The notes below the pieces were generated by a model. The model was not told the DNA's origin and did no database searches. It saw only the letters and a list, made by a program, of their open reading frames with translations. Shown piece by piece: positions 1-7,442 of a stretch of DNA of 11,574 nucleotides. The stretch is from UBA2767 sp964194535 (lineage in GTDB: Bacteria; Pseudomonadota; Alphaproteobacteria; Rhizobiales; Methyloligellaceae): assembly GCA_964194535.1 (NCBI GenBank), contig CAXMMX010000141.1:1-11574 (forward strand), read 5' to 3'. A program made the translations under genes and the position numbers. Every line of letters begins with the position of its first letter. The first letter of the stretch is position 1.

Positions 1-1476
1 GCCGAACTGGCCGTGACCGCCCGACTGCTTCTTGTGGCGCCCGCGCACCTCAATCGATTTCTTGATCGTCTCCTTGTAGGGCACATGACGCAGGCTCGTT
101 TGCGCGGCAATGCCGTATTTGCTCTTGAGCCGTTCAAGCGCAACGCGCAGATGCATCTCGCCCTGCCCCCACAGCACCATCTCTCCCAGATCCTGGGAGT
201 GAACCAGTGAAATTGAAGGGTCTTCCTCGGTGATCTTCGCAATGGCCGATGTCATCTTGACCTCGTCCTTGCGCTCGGTCGCCGCGAGTGCAAGCCCGAA
301 AACAGGCGGTGGCGGCGTTGGTGTTTCAATCTCGAGCGTCTTGCCCTTTTCCGTAGTCAGCGTTTCACCTGTCCTGATTGCGTCCATGCGCCCGAAGGCA
401 ACCGTCGAGCCGGGACCGGCATCGCCGCCCTTCACGGGGTCCTGCCCCATCAGGGTGAAAATGCCCGAAATGCGCTCATCTCCATCCTGTGAATACACAT
501 TCGCGCTGTCGGCGAACGTACCTGTGAGGACGCGGATCAGGGACAGTTTGCCGCCATGTTCGGTGTGAAACGTCTTCAGCACATGCGCGCATGAAGGAGC
601 ATCGGCGATCCCCAGCCGCTCAACGGTCTGTGAAACCGAAGGCGCCTCATGACGCAGTGCCTTCAGCAAACGCAGGATGCCGTTGCCATTCTCCGCCACG
701 CCCAGCAGCACCGGGCAGATGTCGCCGTCTTTCAATTCCTTTGACAGATCGTCGAACACCTTGTCCTTGGGCGGCTCGACGTCTTCCAGCAGCTGCTCCA
801 TCAGCTCATCGTCATAATCGGCGAGCTGCTCCAGCATGGTGAAGCGTGCTTCCTTTTCACGCTCGGAAAGATCTCCCGGCATGTCGATGACTTCGCTGGG
901 CTGATGCTCGCGGTAGACAAAGGCGCGCTCCAGCGCCAGATCCACGAAGCCGGTGGCGATTTCATTCTCCCAGATGGGTATCTGCCGCAGCACCAAGGGC
1001 TTGGAGCTGGCGGGCTGCAGAATGGGAAGGATATCGCGGACGCGTCCTTCCGCCTTGTCGATCTTGTTCAGAAACAGAAAATGGGGAATCCCGCGATCTT
1101 CAAGCTGCTTCAAGATGAGCTGAAGCGCGGGAACTTTTTTATCGTCCGGTTCGCATACGACGATGGCCGCGTCGCAGGCCGTCAGCGCCGCGTTCGCCTC
1201 ATGCTGAAACTCGACCGAGCCCGGGCAATCGATGAATGTGTAGGTGTCTCCGAGAAATTCTGTTTGTGCGACATTGAGCTCGACGCTCATGCCGTGATCG
1301 CGAGCCTCCTGGCTTGCGTCGCCGACAGTATTCTTGTCGGCCATTGTGCCTTGCCGGGTTATGGCCCCTGTGCGTGCGAGGATCGCTTCTAAGAGCGTCG
1401 TCTTACCGCTTAGGTAGGGACCTACCAGCGCAATACAGCGCGGACTATGACCTCCATTGCCTTTGGCATCTGCCAT
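1..1476 (-). CDS. Elongation factor G-like translational GTPase (C-terminus missing at window edge)
   Basis: This is a translational GTPase of the EF-G superfamily, expected to act on the ribosome in the cytoplasm. The open frame starts at ATG 1476 and runs off the left edge, giving 492 residues; full EF-G-like proteins have about 650-700. The start is fixed by a strong GGGGAGG ribosome site seven bases upstream. The P-loop is GPYLSGKT (19-26), the switch I equivalent is HGMSVE (61-66), G3 is DCPGS (83-87) and G4 is NKID (137-140). A domain III signature GQGEMHL lies near residue 450. Early domain IV reads GRHKKQSGGHGQFG (about 479-492). The usual DTPGH is DCPGS, so the catalytic His is replaced by Ser, and the switch I Thr by Ser. 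The class is certain. Whether it is a translocase or an accessory factor is unknown, but the motif changes argue against it being the main fusA product. Confidence 0.93.
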   Translation of the reverse strand, partial: MADAKGNGGHSPRCIALVGPYLSGKTTLLEAILARTGAITRQGTMADKNTVGDASQEARDHGMSVELNVAQTEFLGDTYTFIDCPGSVEFQHEANAALTACDAAIVVCEPDDKKVPALQLILKQLEDRGIPHFLFLNKIDKAEGRVRDILPILQPASSKPLVLRQIPIWENEIATGFVDLALERAFVYREHQPSEVIDMPGDLSEREKEARFTMLEQLADYDDELMEQLLEDVEPPKDKVFDDLSKELKDGDICPVLLGVAENGNGILRLLKALRHEAPSVSQTVERLGIADAPSCAHVLKTFHTEHGGKLSLIRVLTGTFADSANVYSQDGDERISGIFTLMGQDPVKGGDAGPGSTVAFGRMDAIRTGETLTTEKGKTLEIETPTPPPPVFGLALAATERKDEVKMTSAIAKITEEDPSISLVHSQDLGEMVLWGQGEMHLRVALERLKSKYGIAAQTSLRHVPYKETIKKSIEVRGRHKKQSGGHGQFG

Positions 1477-1483
1477 TTTATTA

Positions 1484-1490
1484 CCTCCCC
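1484..1490 (-). promoter_or_regulatory. Strong ribosome binding site of the EF-G-like gene
   Basis: On the minus strand the sequence GGGGAGG is followed by seven bases and then ATG at 1476. It is a near-ideal Shine-Dalgarno match and fixes the start of the EF-G-like gene, which otherwise has no nearby competing start. Confidence 0.75.
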
Positions 1491-1525
1491 TCAATGACTT
1501 ACATAAATTCTCACTCCGCCAAAAC

Positions 1526-1542
1526 GGCGTACGCAGTACGCC
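1526..1542. promoter_or_regulatory. Perfect 7-3-7 palindrome, candidate operator in the EF-G-like promoter
   Basis: The sequence GGCGTAC-GCA-GTACGCC is a perfect inverted repeat with a three-base centre. It lies about 50-66 bases upstream of the EF-G-like start, just downstream (minus strand) of a TTGACA box, where a -10 element would fall. It could be a repressor operator, or an RNA hairpin in the leader. The left arm GGCG could also pair with CGCC at 1517-1520, giving two mutually exclusive hairpins. Function is inferred; the symmetry is seen directly. Confidence 0.45.
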
Positions 1543-1560
1543 CTGCCACTATCGTGTCAA
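1533..1560 (-). promoter_or_regulatory. Putative promoter of the EF-G-like gene
   Basis: A consensus -35 TTGACA sits at 1555-1560 on the minus strand. At a 16-base spacing the only -10 candidate is TACTGC (1533-1538), a weak match that lies inside the 17-bp palindrome. No clear terminator separates this from the upstream efflux operon on the same strand, so some read-through is also possible. Confidence 0.35.
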
Positions 1561-1639
1561 CTGTGCGGGGTTCTGGCAAGTCTCGGGGTCGGTGATAGTA
1601 AGTATGAGTCGGTATGAACCGGTGGAGAGACATGCAAAG

Positions 1640-1861
1640 CTAGTTGGCTTTCCCGCTCCCATCGAAACCTTCCAGCGGCACAAATGTCCGGCTGCTGACG
1701 CACGACGTCTCGCCGCCCGGGCCAACGAGCATTTGTCCGCCCGCGTCCTCGCACTGGCTCGCAGGACCGTCTGTATGCCACAGGGCAATGCCCAGAAGAA
1801 CAATAGCGGCTGCAAAGCAAAGTCCAATTTTGAGGGATTTTTTGTCCACCAGAGCTCCCAT
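1640..1861 (-). CDS. Small single-pass membrane protein, third gene of the RND efflux operon
   Basis: This 73-residue hypothetical protein begins 12 bp after the stop of the RND pump and on the same strand, so it is very probably co-transcribed and perhaps translationally coupled. A basic N-terminus (Lys7, Lys8, Lys11) precedes one hydrophobic segment at about 12-28, predicting N-in topology with a periplasmic tail of about 43 residues. That tail holds two cysteines, Cys37 and Cys54, which could form a disulfide; Cys15 lies in the membrane segment. The ATG at 1861 has a poor ribosome site. A GTG at 1849 (residue 5), with GGGAGC just upstream, is an alternative start. I do not recognise the family. 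By position it could be a small pump subunit, comparable in idea only to AcrZ of AcrB, or an unrelated membrane protein. Confidence 0.7.
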   Translation of the reverse strand: MGALVDKKSLKIGLCFAAAIVLLGIALWHTDGPASQCEDAGGQMLVGPGGETSCVSSRTFVPLEGFDGSGKAN

Positions 1862-1873
1862 CCCGGAGCAGGA

Positions 1874-4800
1874 TTACTCAGCCGGCGCCGCCTTGCGCCG
1901 CCTGCGTGGGCGTTTTGTTTTGCGTTCCTTTTCCGCCGCACGCTGCAGGGCCCGTGTTTCGAGCGGTCCGACGACCAGGGTGAGCATCGGCGGCACGATC
2001 AACAAGGTGAGCAGCGCCGACAATGACAACCCGCCCACCACAACAGAGCCAAGCCCGCGATAAAGCTCAGAGCCCGCACCGGGGGAAAACACCAGCGGCA
2101 GCATGCCGAAAACGGATGTCAGCGTGGACATGAATATGGGCCGAATGCGGTTACGCGTGGCTTCGGTAATCGCCGCCTCGGGCGCCATCTTGTCCTCGCG
2201 CAAATGGATTAGCGTCTGGTGCACGAGCAGAATTGCGTTGTTGACCACAATGCCCACCAGGATCACGAAACCCAGCATCGTCAGCATATCCAGCGATTGG
2301 ATATAGAACAGGTTCAGCACGGCAAGACCGGCAACACCCCCGGCAGCCGCCATCGGCACGGCGAGCATGATCACAAGCGGATAAATGAAGCTCTCGAACA
2401 GGATGGCCATCACCAGATAGACAATGATCATCGCCACGATCAGATCGCCGACCATGTGGTTCCAGGTTTCGGTGAGCTTGTCCGCCGTGCCGGTGATGCG
2501 CAGCCTGACGCCATCGGGCAAGCCTTCCGCGCGCAGCGGCTGAACCACCTGTGTTTCCAGAATCTCGATGGCCTCCTCAAGCGGCGTTTCAGCCGAGGGG
2601 ACGATATCCAGCGTCACCGTGCGCAACCGTTCACGATGACGGATTGCCGTCGGTCCGGTGGTCATCTCAACTTTCGCGACCGATGAGACTGGGAGAATCT
2701 GACCCTCAGCTGTGACGACGGGAAGATTGCCCACTCCTTGTGTCTCTGTGATCTTGCCCAGCGGCCCCTTCAGCATCAAATCGAGCCGGCTGTTGCCAAC
2801 AGTAACCTCCACGATGCGCAGGCCGTCATTGAAGGTGTCGATGGTCTCGCCGAGTTCAACCGGCGTGATGCCATTGTCGGCAAGCTTGATACGGTCCGGC
2901 AACACGCGAACTTCAGGCGCGCCGAGCTCCAGCCCCGGGTTGGGGCGGAACTGGTTGCCCTTGTTCAGCGGCAGGACCTTGAGTACCCGCCCGGTCGCGG
3001 CAAGCGCCGTGGCCAGGATTGTTTCGAGTTCCGGACCCGAAACATCAAGCTCTATCTTGCGCCCTCCGCCAATGCCACGGGCAAAAATGGAACGCTGGTT
3101 GATGATTGCGAATGTGCCCGGCTCCTTGAAGACAGGGTTTTGAAGTATCGGCTTCAACTCCGCGACCCGTGAGGGCGTGACGGCGGCGGCTCCAAGAAAT
3201 GTCAGCGCGCGCCGGGCTACGAAAAAGAAACGGTCGATCTTGGCCGGCTGCCCCTCCACCTCTTGCGGACCGGACACCGACTTGAGCAACGGTTTGATGT
3301 CATCCTCGATGCGCTTGGCAATCTGCGTGGTGGTGTCGAGATTGTAACCCGGCGGTGGGATAATAATGCCGAACATCAAGTTACGGTTGCCTTCGGGAAG
3401 ATATTCCAGTTTCGGCAGGAAGGCCCAGGCTGCCAGGGCGCAGCCGAGAGAGATCGTCACGACAACACTCACCGCGGCGATCTTGTTGCGCGTCACCAGT
3501 TTTGTAAAACCGAGAACGCTATCCACGAAAGCGCGCGCCAAATGATCGACGCCGGGGATAGCGACCCGCTTGAAGGCTTCGTTCTCCTTGCCCGCACCGC
3601 CAGCCAGCAGGCGCGCTGAAAGAGCCGGGATCACCGTGATCGAGACCAGTAGAGACAATATTACGGAAACGGATATGGCCACGCCGATGTCGCGAAACAG
3701 CTGACCCACCTCGAGCTGCATAACCAGCACCGGGATAAACACCATCACTGTGGTGAGCGCGGAAACAAGAACTGCACCCCAGACCTGCTGGGCGCCGCGA
3801 TGGGCGGCCTCCTGCGAGGTCCGCCCCTTCTCTCGAAGGCGGAAAATATTCTCAAGAACGACAATGGCCGCGTCCACCACCATGCCGACTGCGAAGGCAA
3901 GACCGGCGAGCGAAATCACATTGAGGGAACGCCCGAGCGCCGCCATGGCGACGAAAGATCCAATGACGGAAACGGGGATCGCCAGCGATATGATGACAGT
4001 GGCCCGCCAGGAACGCAGGAACAGCATCAGGATGATCACGGCCAGTATGCCTCCAATCCAGATGTTCTGCCGCACCAGGCTGATCGACGACTTGATATAG
4101 ACCGTTTCATCGTAAACCTGCCGCAGCTTGAGGCCCTGCCCCGGCACAGCGCGCTGGTTCAACTCGGCTATGGCCTCCTGGATGCCGGCCATGGTTGCGA
4201 TGACATTGGCGCCGGTTTCACGTTCGGCGTTGAAGGCCAGCGCCGCATGACCATCCAGGCGAATTATGGCGTCCGCCTCCTTGTATGTGAAGCCCACCTT
4301 GGCGATGTCGTTCACGGTGACGCGGGCCAGACCGCCGGTCCGCGGGTCACGCACCGAACGCAGAACCACACTGCGGATAACGTCCAGCGTGTTGAGTTCA
4401 CCCTGGGTCCGCACCACGTAGCGGCGCTTGCCTTCATCCACATCGCCAGCGCTCATGACTGCATTGTTGCGCCGGAGCACATCCAGAATATTGGACACCG
4501 TCAGCCGGTAGCGCGCCAGAAGTTCCGGTTCGACGACGACCTCGATTTCGCGTTCGCTGGCGCCATAGACATTGACCTGGCCGACACCTTCAACGCGCTC
4601 GATCCTGTCCTTGATCACATCCTTGACGAAATCACCGAATTCGTTGATCGGGCGCTCATTGCCCGGCGCGCGGGTGACGATGAACCAGGCAATCGGGGAA
4701 TCTTCCGCGCCCGCGAGCTTGATGGTCGGCTCGTCCGCTTCATCGGGATACCCGGTTACGCGATCAAGACGGTTGGCGACCTCCAGCATGGCGCGGTCCA

Positions 4801-5101
4801 TGCCCGTGCCGATGGCGAACTCCATGGTGATCTTGCCGCGGCCTTGCTCGGAGGAACTTACGATTTGCGCCAGGCCGGCGATGCCGCGCAGCGCATCTTC
4901 CTGACGGATGACAATTTCGCGTTCGATCTCTGCTGGTGCGGCGCCAAACCAGCTTGTCTTCACACTGATAACCGGCCGGTTCACATCGGGCGCAAGCTGT
5001 ATGGGAATGGTCTGCAGGGCGACGATACCGAACATCACCGCCATCAGCACGACTGACACAACAGCTATGGGCCGCTCGATCGCCGCGCGGATCAGGTTCA
5101 T
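1874..5101 (-). CDS. RND efflux transporter permease (AcrB/HAE1-like)
   Basis: This is the inner-membrane, proton-driven pump of a tripartite efflux system; at 1075 residues it is normal for the family. It has the duplicated RND layout: TM1 at about 10-30, a large periplasmic loop (about 35-340), a TM2-TM6 bundle (about 345-500), TM7 near 540-562, a second periplasmic loop (about 565-880) and TM8-TM12 (about 885-1045). The TM4 motif GMVVDAAIVVLEN keeps Asp410, but the second Asp of AcrB (Asp407-Asp408) is Ala411. TM10 reads GIVVNNAILLV (Asn954-Asn955) where AcrB has Lys940. The C-terminus is a very basic tail (about 1058-1071). The start overlaps the adaptor stop by ATGA, indicating translational coupling. 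Substrate cannot be read from sequence; drug or amphiphile export is more likely than metal export because the TM motifs are unlike CzcA/CusA. Confidence 0.96.
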   Translation of the reverse strand: MNLIRAAIERPIAVVSVVLMAVMFGIVALQTIPIQLAPDVNRPVISVKTSWFGAAPAEIEREIVIRQEDALRGIAGLAQIVSSSEQGRGKITMEFAIGTGMDRAMLEVANRLDRVTGYPDEADEPTIKLAGAEDSPIAWFIVTRAPGNERPINEFGDFVKDVIKDRIERVEGVGQVNVYGASEREIEVVVEPELLARYRLTVSNILDVLRRNNAVMSAGDVDEGKRRYVVRTQGELNTLDVIRSVVLRSVRDPRTGGLARVTVNDIAKVGFTYKEADAIIRLDGHAALAFNAERETGANVIATMAGIQEAIAELNQRAVPGQGLKLRQVYDETVYIKSSISLVRQNIWIGGILAVIILMLFLRSWRATVIISLAIPVSVIGSFVAMAALGRSLNVISLAGLAFAVGMVVDAAIVVLENIFRLREKGRTSQEAAHRGAQQVWGAVLVSALTTVMVFIPVLVMQLEVGQLFRDIGVAISVSVILSLLVSITVIPALSARLLAGGAGKENEAFKRVAIPGVDHLARAFVDSVLGFTKLVTRNKIAAVSVVVTISLGCALAAWAFLPKLEYLPEGNRNLMFGIIIPPPGYNLDTTTQIAKRIEDDIKPLLKSVSGPQEVEGQPAKIDRFFFVARRALTFLGAAAVTPSRVAELKPILQNPVFKEPGTFAIINQRSIFARGIGGGRKIELDVSGPELETILATALAATGRVLKVLPLNKGNQFRPNPGLELGAPEVRVLPDRIKLADNGITPVELGETIDTFNDGLRIVEVTVGNSRLDLMLKGPLGKITETQGVGNLPVVTAEGQILPVSSVAKVEMTTGPTAIRHRERLRTVTLDIVPSAETPLEEAIEILETQVVQPLRAEGLPDGVRLRITGTADKLTETWNHMVGDLIVAMIIVYLVMAILFESFIYPLVIMLAVPMAAAGGVAGLAVLNLFYIQSLDMLTMLGFVILVGIVVNNAILLVHQTLIHLREDKMAPEAAITEATRNRIRPIFMSTLTSVFGMLPLVFSPGAGSELYRGLGSVVVGGLSLSALLTLLIVPPMLTLVVGPLETRALQRAAEKERKTKRPRRRRKAAPAE

Positions 5102-6243
5102 GACGAACCTTTCCCGATGCGTACCCTGGCGCCGGGCTGAAGCCGCTCATTGCCGCGAATGACAACCACTTCGCCCTCTTTCAAGCCCGATACAACCTCA
5201 AACCGGCCGCCAAGGGCTTCGCCGAGCACGACGGAACGCATCTGCGCCGCATTTTCGATCACCACATAGACAATATCGCCGGAGGGCCGTTTGAGAATGG
5301 CATCCTTATGGACCGTCACCACGCGCCGGTTGTCACTGATTGGAACGTAGACAATAACCGATTGCGACTCCGCCAGCGGCCGCTTGGTTTTGCCGAATTC
5401 TGGCACCAGCCGAACGCTTCGGGTCCGTGTCTGCGGATTTTCCGACGGCAGGATGGCGCGCACTCTCGCCTGATGACGGGTGCCATCGTCGAGTTTGAAC
5501 TCGATCTTGCGTCCGGCGGCAAGTCCGTTCAGGCGCTTGTAGGGAACGAAGGCCTCGACTTCCAGCGCGCGGTCGCCAATCACCCGCGCCAACGGGTCGC
5601 CCTTGTTCACATAGGCCCCGGCTTCGGTGTAGCGGCGTATGACCACGCCTGCATAAGGCGCGCGCACCACGGCGTATTCAACATCTATCTGCTTGCGTTC
5701 CATTTTCGAGAGTTTGATCGCGACATTGGCCCTGGCGCGTTCAACCCGGGCTTCGGCGACAGCAACCTGCTTTTGTGCGTCTTCAAATTTCGCCTGCGAA
5801 AATGCAACCGACGTGCTCAAGCCTTTCTGCCGCCTGAGTTCGGTCTTCGCCACTTCCCTCTCGGCGGCCCAGGTTTTCAATTCCGCCCCCGCCTCACCGA
5901 GTTCGCTCTTCGCCATCTTCAGTTCCGCCTGAAGAATTTCGGCGTCCAGCACGGCTATCACCTGCCCCTTGGTCACACGGTCACCGACCTCCACCTGAAT
6001 GCCTTCCACCGGACCGGAGATGCGCGCGGCGATATCGCCCATGCGCAAGGACACCAGACGCCCGATAATCGGCACGGTCTGGGTCAACGGCTCCGTGCGC
6101 ACCTTCTCCACGCGCACGAGCATCGCTGGCGGGTCCTGCGCCATAGCCGGCTCCGGCATTGCTATCCATGTGAAACAGACAGCGGCGAGCAGGCCGGCCA
6201 CGAGAACGGCCAGATGGCGCAAAGGTGTCATGTGACTTGGCAT
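5098..6243 (-). CDS. Efflux RND transporter periplasmic adaptor (membrane fusion protein)
   Basis: This 381-residue HlyD/AcrA-type adaptor would bridge the adjacent RND pump to an outer-membrane channel. The N-terminus has a hydrophobic signal segment (about 8-29) and a likely signal peptidase I site after Ala-Met-Ala (33-35); there is no lipobox, so it is not obviously a lipoprotein. A lipoyl/barrel-sandwich half (about 65-100, with the GDRVTKGQVIAVLD pattern) leads into an alpha-helical hairpin (about 100-180). The second lipoyl half (AVVRAPYAGVVIRRYTEAGAYV) follows, then beta-barrel and membrane-proximal domains ending in a typical EGEVVVIRGNERLQPGARV stretch. ATG 6243 was kept, but Met5 (6231) is possible because neither has a strong ribosome site. 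It is the first gene of the operon. No outer-membrane factor gene lies in the window, so a shared TolC-like channel is presumed. Confidence 0.93.
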   Translation of the reverse strand: MPSHMTPLRHLAVLVAGLLAAVCFTWIAMPEPAMAQDPPAMLVRVEKVRTEPLTQTVPIIGRLVSLRMGDIAARISGPVEGIQVEVGDRVTKGQVIAVLDAEILQAELKMAKSELGEAGAELKTWAAEREVAKTELRRQKGLSTSVAFSQAKFEDAQKQVAVAEARVERARANVAIKLSKMERKQIDVEYAVVRAPYAGVVIRRYTEAGAYVNKGDPLARVIGDRALEVEAFVPYKRLNGLAAGRKIEFKLDDGTRHQARVRAILPSENPQTRTRSVRLVPEFGKTKRPLAESQSVIVYVPISDNRRVVTVHKDAILKRPSGDIVYVVIENAAQMRSVVLGEALGGRFEVVSGLKEGEVVVIRGNERLQPGARVRIGKGSS

Positions 6244-6272
6244 TCTTCAGTTATTTCCGAAACGTCGGCGGC

Positions 6273-6300
6273 AGCATAAAGGCCTACTATTTATGATCAA
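6273..6300 (-). promoter_or_regulatory. Putative promoter of the MFP-RND operon
   Basis: On the minus strand TTGATC (6295-6300) and TATGCT (6273-6278) are separated by 16 bases and lie about 30 bases before the adaptor start. Both boxes match sigma-70 consensus at four of six positions. The -35 overlaps one arm of a 17-bp palindrome. This is a pattern match only. Confidence 0.35.
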
Positions 6301-6312
6301 TAGGATATTGAT
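6296..6312. promoter_or_regulatory. Perfect 7-3-7 palindrome, candidate operator of the efflux operon
   Basis: ATCAATA-GGA-TATTGAT is a perfect inverted repeat 53 bases upstream of the adaptor ATG and overlapping the proposed -35 box. AT-rich palindromes in this position are typical of repressor or activator sites (TetR, MarR, LysR types). No local regulator is adjacent. The nearest is the TetR gene at 7834-8454, whose own upstream boxes look different, so the cognate regulator is unknown. Confidence 0.45.
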
Positions 6313-6515
6313 ATGTTTTATACGCAGATGATGCTGGAGTCCCTGCGCTTGAAATACGCCTTTTCCGCGTTTTCGTTAACTCGCAATCGGGCGTCTCCGG
6401 TCACTTCTTGATGATCGCGCGGCATCGCCACCACCTACGCAGCAGCGTCAGACCATAGAATAGGCGTTTGGAGGGGGCGCGGGATCACGAATTTGTTTCG
6501 TATCACTGTGGTAGA

Positions 6516-6535
6516 GCGGGCACTTGGTCGCCCGC
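6516..6535. repeat. Hairpin in the gene-poor interval
   Basis: GCGGGC (6516-6521) and GCCCGC (6530-6535) form a perfect six-base stem around an eight-base loop. Neither side is followed by a T-run, so it is not a good intrinsic terminator in either direction. Role unknown. Confidence 0.4.
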
Positions 6536-6716
6536 ACTGCCCCTGGTCCGTAATTCTTCATAAAATGGGCCAATTTCTGCCAGAATCATGGGTGCATCGC
6601 CTCACTGTCGGCCAAAACTTCCGGTAAAACAATCGTCAAGAAACGTGAATTCCGGTGCTGGGGGTATGGGGAAGTAACGCGTTCCGGGAGGGAAGATTGT
6701 CGTATCCGCGCCGCAC

Positions 6717-6743
6717 GCGCCAGCCGGGTTCTCCGGCAGGCGC
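6717..6743. repeat. Long imperfect palindrome (REP-like hairpin)
   Basis: Two 11-base arms (6717-6727 and 6733-6743) pair with a single A-A mismatch around the loop GTTCT, a very stable GC-rich hairpin. A second small stem, CAAGC with GCTTG, follows directly (6743-6757). Paired palindromes in a gene-poor gap resemble repetitive extragenic palindromic elements. A terminator is less likely because no T-run follows. Confidence 0.45.
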
Positions 6744-6829
6744 AAGCCGTCAGCTTGAGTCGCATTCAAACACATCTCAAAAGCACGCCGTGACGCGAAA
6801 TATTCAGCGCACTTTTGAAACATCACGAC

Positions 6830-7078
6830 TTAAGCGACGGATAAAATGATCCATCCGCGTATCAGTTGTGTCGTCGAAATGCCGGTGCGTACCCCCGTGC
6901 CTCCGGCCGGATACGGCAGTGCCGCTGGTGATGCCGGGTATGCTCCCCCCGCATTTGCATGGTCTGAAAAGGACATGCGCCACCTGGCAACCAGCGGCAC
7001 CAATTCATCCCGAAATTTTATACAGAAGAAAAACCAGGCAATAAGAGCGGCCATCAGCAGCCGCAAAACGCCATCCAA
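6830..7078 (-). CDS. Possible small membrane-anchored hypothetical protein
   Basis: This 82-residue frame opens with ATG 7078 and has a hydrophobic stretch at about 4-20 (LRLLMAALIAWFFFCIK) followed by a basic, then Gly/Pro/Ala-rich tail. A weak GGATAG lies just upstream. Third-base GC is visibly lower than in the flanking real genes, and the second half looks like random GC-rich translation. I know no family for it. It may be a genuine orphan or a chance frame; the latter is slightly more likely. Confidence 0.2.
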   Translation of the reverse strand: MDGVLRLLMAALIAWFFFCIKFRDELVPLVARWRMSFSDHANAGGAYPASPAALPYPAGGTGVRTGISTTQLIRGWIILSVA

Positions 7079-7397
7079 ACTATCCGAAAATTATTTCAAG
7101 TTTGGGGGCGCCGTCCCTTCGCAGCCGCCCCCGCGCGGCGAACGGAGCCGGTTCCCTCGCGCCAGCGCGTCGCTCTGGGTTCGATTGCCGTCTCAACCCA
7201 AACCGCCGCCTGGCGCACATGCGCGCAAAGCAGGACAGATCGATAGTCTCGCGTCCGGGACCGGGGTGAACTCGCACATCCCACCCGAATGATCGTCTTG
7301 CCGCGCGCCCAGGCCGGCCTCCCTTGTTTCCCCCGCGTCAATGGTGGGACAAAGGAGTGCCGGTCGCTACTTTTTAAAAGCATATAGGCTGGTTCGT

Positions 7398-7436
7398 GCA
7401 TGGGGAACGTGAAAGATCCCCCGTGAAACGGCATGC
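7398..7436 (+). other. Compact three-way-junction-like inverted repeats
   Basis: Outer arms GCATG (7398-7402) and CATGC (7432-7436) enclose two immediately abutting hairpins, GGGA/TCCC (7403-7406 with 7417-7420) and CCG/CGG (7421-7423 with 7429-7431, loop TGAAA). There are no unpaired bases at the junction, so helices could stack as in a small structured RNA. It matches no riboswitch I can name and has no adjacent downstream gene on the plus strand. Chance is a real possibility given the short stems. Confidence 0.25.
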
Positions 7437-7442
7437 GGCTTG

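Larger units (their letters stand above)
6313..7397. other. Gene-poor interval, no confident gene
   Basis: About 1.1 kb in which reading frames on both strands are short, lack good ribosome sites and resemble no family I know. It contains separate hairpins listed individually (6516-6535, 6717-6743) and one weak small membrane ORF (6830-7078). Segments around 7100-7340 are GC-rich and low in coding character. The mixture suggests eroded sequence or dispersed repeats rather than a functional operon. I see no intact transposase, tRNA or CRISPR array. Confidence 0.5.

Noticed and set aside
904..1392. Plus-strand frame opposite the EF-G-like gene
   Set aside because: The minus strand encodes an unmistakable GTPase through the whole interval.
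3800..5056. Long plus-strand open frame (418 codons) antisense to the RND gene
   Set aside because: It mirrors the RND gene codon for codon on the opposite strand, is His/Asp/Arg-rich and matches no family; a GC-rich shadow frame.
5308..6279. Plus-strand open frame (323 codons) antisense to the adaptor gene
   Set aside because: The adaptor on the other strand has clear domains; this frame has none.
6501..6545. tRNA-like fragment containing GGTAGAGC and CACTTGGT
   Set aside because: No acceptor stem, no matching D stem and no T-arm at proper distance, so no cloverleaf forms.
6602..6826. 74-codon minus-strand frame next to the possible small membrane ORF
   Set aside because: It starts at GTG-ATG without a ribosome site, is rich in Pro/Gly/Cys typical of random GC-rich translation and has no recognisable domain.
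7172..7200. T-arm-like GGGTTCGATT segment
   Set aside because: No acceptor or anticodon arms around it; the TGGGTT/AACCCA pairing is a simple hairpin with a long loop.
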